Assembly: GCA_947260045.1 (NCBI GenBank)
Contig: CAMYOP010000116.1
Location: forward strand, 1-8,285
DNA from: an uncultured Desulfobulbaceae bacterium
GTDB taxonomy: Bacteria; Desulfobacterota; Desulfobulbia; Desulfobulbales; Desulfobulbaceae
Length of the DNA stretch: 8,285 bases
Reading direction: 5' to 3'
The stretch's first letter is position 1, and every line of letters begins with the position of its first letter. Position numbers and translations under genes: made by a program. The notes under the pieces were generated by a model, which was not told the DNA's origin, did not search any database, and was given only the letters and a program-made list of their open reading frames with translations. This document shows positions 5,875-8,285 of the stretch, in pieces.

Positions 5875-6666
5875 ATGGAGCAAGTAAGCATACACAGCCA
5901 TAAAAGATTACACCCTGTGACCACAGGAGAGGAAGGCCCGCGGCGCACTCTTCACTTTGGCACACTGGCTCGCCAAAGTTGTCTGGATATTGATCAGCCG
6001 CACGAACTGGTCCTGGCCTACACACGTTGGATAATGACAGCACTGCTGTTTCCGGCAAGTACAGACAAATTCCTGCTCCTTGGCCTTGGAGGAGGCGCCA
6101 TGGCTCATTTTTTACTCCATCACCACCCAGGGTGCCACCTCGATTCTGTAGAACGCTCAGATGAGGTCATCAAACTGGCCCATGATTTTTTCAAACTCCC
6201 CCATACTGGCTCCCACACTATACTCTGTAAGGATGTGACTGATTTTATCTTGGAGGAAAACAATAAGCGCTTCAATGGCTATGACGTTGCCTTTATTGAC
6301 ATTTTTGAACCGGAACAAATGGCTGCACCACTCTTTGACACGGACTTCCTCAAAGCCGTTCTTGAGCGCTTGGGACCAGATGGCGTAATGGCTGTAAACC
6401 TGTGGAAAGGGGACTCAAAGATGTTTCGCAGGGCAAAAAAAGCTATTAAGAAAAGCTGCGATGGACGCTATCTTTTTCTGCCAGTTGACAAGAGAAGCAA
6501 CTTCATTGTTCTGGCTTTTTCAGGAAGAAACTACAAAAAGCGTTTACAATTCCTCAAGCAAAAAACAGCAATCTTTGAGGAGCAATACAACCTTTCTTTT
6601 CAATATTATCTCAGTAAAATATTCGCACCGCTATCCATACCTCCTTACTTGCCTTTCTGGAGCTGA
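5875..6666 (+). CDS. Spermidine synthase-like protein (SAM/dcSAM-binding fold)
   Basis: This 263-aa protein has the Rossmann fold shared by polyamine synthases and methyltransferases. A short beta-rich N-terminus (RRTLHFGTLARQSCLDID, 23-40) leads into the cofactor loop LLGLGGGAMAHFL (68-80), the ribose-binding acid E93 (DSVERSDEV), D120 before VTDFIL, and FIDIFEPEQ (140-148) where spermidine synthases carry the catalytic Asp (here D142). The loop is GLGGGA, not the GGGDG of true SpeE, so it may be a methyltransferase-like or otherwise specialised relative; the substrate is unknown. ATG 5875 was chosen because the frame extension back to GTG 5818 runs through the yajC terminator and has no SD. 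ATG 5875 also lacks an SD. The last 22 bp overlap the end of the minus-strand DUF4416 gene. Confidence 0.82.
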   Translation: MEQVSIHSHKRLHPVTTGEEGPRRTLHFGTLARQSCLDIDQPHELVLAYTRWIMTALLFPASTDKFLLLGLGGGAMAHFLLHHHPGCHLDSVERSDEVIKLAHDFFKLPHTGSHTILCKDVTDFILEENNKRFNGYDVAFIDIFEPEQMAAPLFDTDFLKAVLERLGPDGVMAVNLWKGDSKMFRRAKKAIKKSCDGRYLFLPVDKRSNFIVLAFSGRNYKKRLQFLKQKTAIFEEQYNLSFQYYLSKIFAPLSIPPYLPFWS

Positions 6667-7196
6667 GCTTTCAATTGAAGGCGGAGCTTATGAAGTATAC
6701 CAAGAATTGGCTCTGAGCTATAATCAGGGTAGGTCCAGGGGAGTGTCTGAAAATTTTCTTTTTGATATATCATCGTTACCTCCGCAAAAATACCGCTGTG
6801 GAGATAGACCCGATGGGTAAAATTTTTGCCTGTTGCCAGTATCAGATTTTCCATTGATAATAGCCCTGGATCAAGATTTACCTGACGTTTTTGATCCTCA
6901 GCCAAAAATTCCCTTTCCAGTTCATTGGTGCGAAGCTTAATCCCTGCCAGCCTGTTCCTGGCCACAAGGGTTTCAAAGCCGAAAAAATATCGTTTTAAAC
7001 CCTTGCCCATTTCAGGTTCATAGTAAGTGGTTCGATTAAAATCAAGACATGGGCTCTGATACCAAATCTGGCCAAACTCCTTTTCAAACAGGTTTTGTAA
7101 TTTTTGCAAGTGGTCGGAGGGACCTTCAAAAAAACTTTGACTGCAGATGCACGAAAGAACAAGCATGGAAGGAGCAGGAATAGCAGGAATACTCAT
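6645..7196 (-). CDS. DUF4416 family protein
   Basis: This 183-aa protein matches the DUF4416 family, which has no established function and is, as far as I know, found largely in Desulfobacterota and related anaerobes. Features I recognise: start MSIPAIPAPSMLVLS, TTYYEPEMGKGLKR (56-69), IKLRTNELE (86-94), VNLDPGLLS (106-114), FTHRVYL (126-132), IFAEVTMIYQ (136-145) and PWTYPDY (153-159). It looks like a compact soluble protein with no signal peptide or membrane helix. Conserved Glu, His, Arg and Tyr residues suggest an enzyme or ligand-binding role, but that is inference. Its ATG overlaps the stop of the radical SAM gene as ATGA (7196-7193), so it is translationally coupled to it and probably acts with it. 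Only a weak GGGA lies upstream. No terminator is visible past its stop, which lies inside the convergent gene. Confidence 0.88.
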   Translation of the reverse strand: MSIPAIPAPSMLVLSCICSQSFFEGPSDHLQKLQNLFEKEFGQIWYQSPCLDFNRTTYYEPEMGKGLKRYFFGFETLVARNRLAGIKLRTNELEREFLAEDQKRQVNLDPGLLSMENLILATGKNFTHRVYLHSGIFAEVTMIYQKENFQTLPWTYPDYSSEPILGILHKLRLQLKAQLQKGK

Positions 7197-8101
7197 TGAA
7201 CAAATTTTCCCTGAAAGAGTTCTCTTTTTTCCAGAAGAGCTTCCAGACGTACACTCAGCTCATGGGCATAGAGATCCCAACGCGGTGCTAGCAATACCTC
7301 CGGGTGCGAAGTGGACCAAAGCCTGTGGATGACTACCCTGTGAGGGATATGAGGTAATAAATCGCTGAGCAGCTCGAGATATTTTTCCTCAGAAAAAACA
7401 TCAATTGGATTTTCCTGGTGCATTTCATACAATCTGGTTTTTTTTATGACCTGCAGGTGATGAAACTTTAAAGCATCTACTCCCAGTTCACAGACTGACT
7501 CTACCGATTGCAGCATCTGCTTTTGGGTCTCACCTGGAATCCCCAGGATCAGATGTGTTCCAAGCTGTAGACTCTGTCTCTGTTTAATGCGAAGCGCTGT
7601 CTCAAGAAAATCCTGATAATTATGATTTCTGTTTAAATACTCAAGACTCTTGTCATGGATGGATTGCAGGCCAAGCTCAATGAGACACTCTTTGCCCATA
7701 GCTTCACATTTGCTTTCCAGGTAATCGAGCAACTTATTTTCCACATAATCTGGACGAGTTGAAATAATGACTCCTACACAATCAGTGTCTTCCAGAACGT
7801 CACTAATATTTTCCTGTAAGGTTTCAAGTTGAAGAGCCGTGCATGTTTCCTGCTGGAAATAACCAAAAACATAGCGAAATTTGCGTCCGGACAACATCTT
7901 CTTCCCTTTGACCATCTGTACAGGGATAGAGTCTTTTTTGTCTAGGTGCAAGGGGGTAAAACTTTGGGCACGGCAATAAATACATCCCCCTTTTGCACGG
8001 TTGGGACAAACAACCCCTACATCAAGGGGTATTTTACCGACCATCGCTCCATACTTCCGGCGATAATGCTGGCTAAAAGTATTTATGCGCGGAGCACTCA
8101 T
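7193..8101 (-). CDS. yhcC: Radical SAM protein, TIGR01212/YhcC family
   Basis: This 302-aa protein belongs to the YhcC-like radical SAM family, which uses a 4Fe-4S cluster and S-adenosylmethionine; its reaction is not well established. Visible: the N-terminal RRKYGAMVGKIPLDVG, cluster cysteines C32, C40 and C43 in CPNRAKGGCIYC, YFQQET (81-86), STRPDYV (114-120), the core ELGLQSIHD (142-150) with LNRNHNY (156-162), THLILGIPGET (182-192), LKFHHLQVIKKT (211-222) and LLAPRW (270-275) near the end. Length matches E. coli YhcC (about 309 aa). The cluster loop (CX7CX2C) is about four residues shorter than the E. coli form as I recall it. The ATG overlaps the stop of the upstream Fe-S gene as ATGA (8101-8098), and its own stop overlaps the DUF4416 start the same way. 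Translation is probably coupled through all three. Confidence 0.92.
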   Translation of the reverse strand: MSAPRINTFSQHYRRKYGAMVGKIPLDVGVVCPNRAKGGCIYCRAQSFTPLHLDKKDSIPVQMVKGKKMLSGRKFRYVFGYFQQETCTALQLETLQENISDVLEDTDCVGVIISTRPDYVENKLLDYLESKCEAMGKECLIELGLQSIHDKSLEYLNRNHNYQDFLETALRIKQRQSLQLGTHLILGIPGETQKQMLQSVESVCELGVDALKFHHLQVIKKTRLYEMHQENPIDVFSEEKYLELLSDLLPHIPHRVVIHRLWSTSHPEVLLAPRWDLYAHELSVRLEALLEKRELFQGKFVQ

Positions 8102-8285
8102 ATTCGCTCAAAATAATGGCCCAAATCACAGCCACGGCAAAGATTTGCATTGAATTGAATGGATTTTGATTGTGCCTTTGAAGCTCGGCTCTTCTCGGAT
8201 TTAAATGCCTGAAATGGACATCGCTTGGCGCACCGGCCGCAGGCACTGCAGCGGTTTTTCAAGTATCGGGCGACATAGCGCGATA
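8098..8285 (-). CDS. 4Fe-4S protein, C-terminal part (runs off the window)
   Basis: The minus strand encodes the last 61 residues of a protein whose start lies beyond the right edge (frame from 8283, stop TGA at 8100-8098). It has a classic 4Fe-4S signature, C12-S-A-C15-G-R-C18-A-K-R-C22-P, counted from the first visible residue. A basic linker follows, then a second pair C49-R-G-C52-D in the position of a second cluster, but without the usual third and fourth cysteines. It resembles the tail of a ferredoxin-like electron-transfer module. The rest of the protein, and so its function, cannot be seen. Its stop overlaps the radical SAM start (ATGA), so it is the upstream member of the same operon and a possible electron donor to the radical SAM enzyme (inference). 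Confidence 0.75.
   Translation of the reverse strand, partial: SRYVARYLKNRCSACGRCAKRCPFQAFKSEKSRASKAQSKSIQFNANLCRGCDLGHYFERI

Noticed and set aside
6670..6679. TTCAATTGAA palindrome near the convergent gene ends
   Set aside because: A 10-bp palindrome without a GC stem or T-run is not a terminator, and there is no sign of a binding site role inside the DUF4416 coding end.
6461..6820. 119-codon plus-strand frame spanning the convergent gene ends
   Set aside because: It is a shadow of the synthase-like gene and the antisense of DUF4416; both overlapping proteins match known families.
1..8285. tRNA, rRNA, CRISPR array, insertion sequence, attachment site or riboswitch
   Set aside because: I looked for cloverleaf-like arms, regular repeats with spacers, transposase-like proteins with terminal repeats and known leader motifs, and saw none. 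An Infernal/tRNAscan run would be the decisive test.

Overview
The window looks like chromosomal DNA of a Gram-negative, probably anaerobic bacterium. The best guess is a Desulfobacterota (sulfate-reducer-type deltaproteobacterium, Desulfobulbales-like). The clues are a DUF4416 protein next to a TIGR01212/YhcC-type radical SAM protein, an iron-sulfur protein tail, a periplasmic two-PDZ HtrA protease, a lone receiver-domain regulator and moderate base composition. This is inference from gene content; there is no rRNA or other direct marker.
Layout. Bases 1-622 hold a short minus-strand gene for a 48-residue single-pass membrane protein (131-277) with its own promoter and ribosome binding site, then an AT-rich spacer. 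On the plus strand follow a single-domain response regulator (623-1021) and a DegP/HtrA protease (1283-2773). The protease has a structured leader in which the Shine-Dalgarno sequence can pair with an upstream complement. A strong intrinsic terminator (2784-2816) ends the protease unit.
From 2820 to 5790 lies a tight plus-strand group: a MazG-type nucleotide pyrophosphohydrolase, a NahK-like small-molecule kinase, tgt (tRNA-guanine transglycosylase) and yajC (Sec accessory). A second strong terminator (5835-5870) follows. The usual secD/secF genes do not follow yajC; a spermidine-synthase-like, SAM-binding-fold protein (5875-6666) comes instead. Both mazG and this gene start only 3-4 bases beyond the T-run of a terminator and have no Shine-Dalgarno sequence, which is the most unusual repeated pattern here.
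From the right edge back to 6645 the minus strand carries three genes joined by two ATGA stop/start overlaps: the C-terminal end of a 4Fe-4S protein (8098-8285, running off the window), a radical SAM protein (7193-8101) and a DUF4416 protein (6645-7196). The DUF4416 gene overlaps the end of the spermidine-synthase-like gene tail to tail by 22 bp.
Most genes are housekeeping or accessory types. No mobile element, CRISPR array, tRNA or rRNA was seen. The points most worth checking are the terminator/start-codon junctions, the degP leader hairpin, the coupled Fe-S/radical SAM/DUF4416 group and the small membrane protein.
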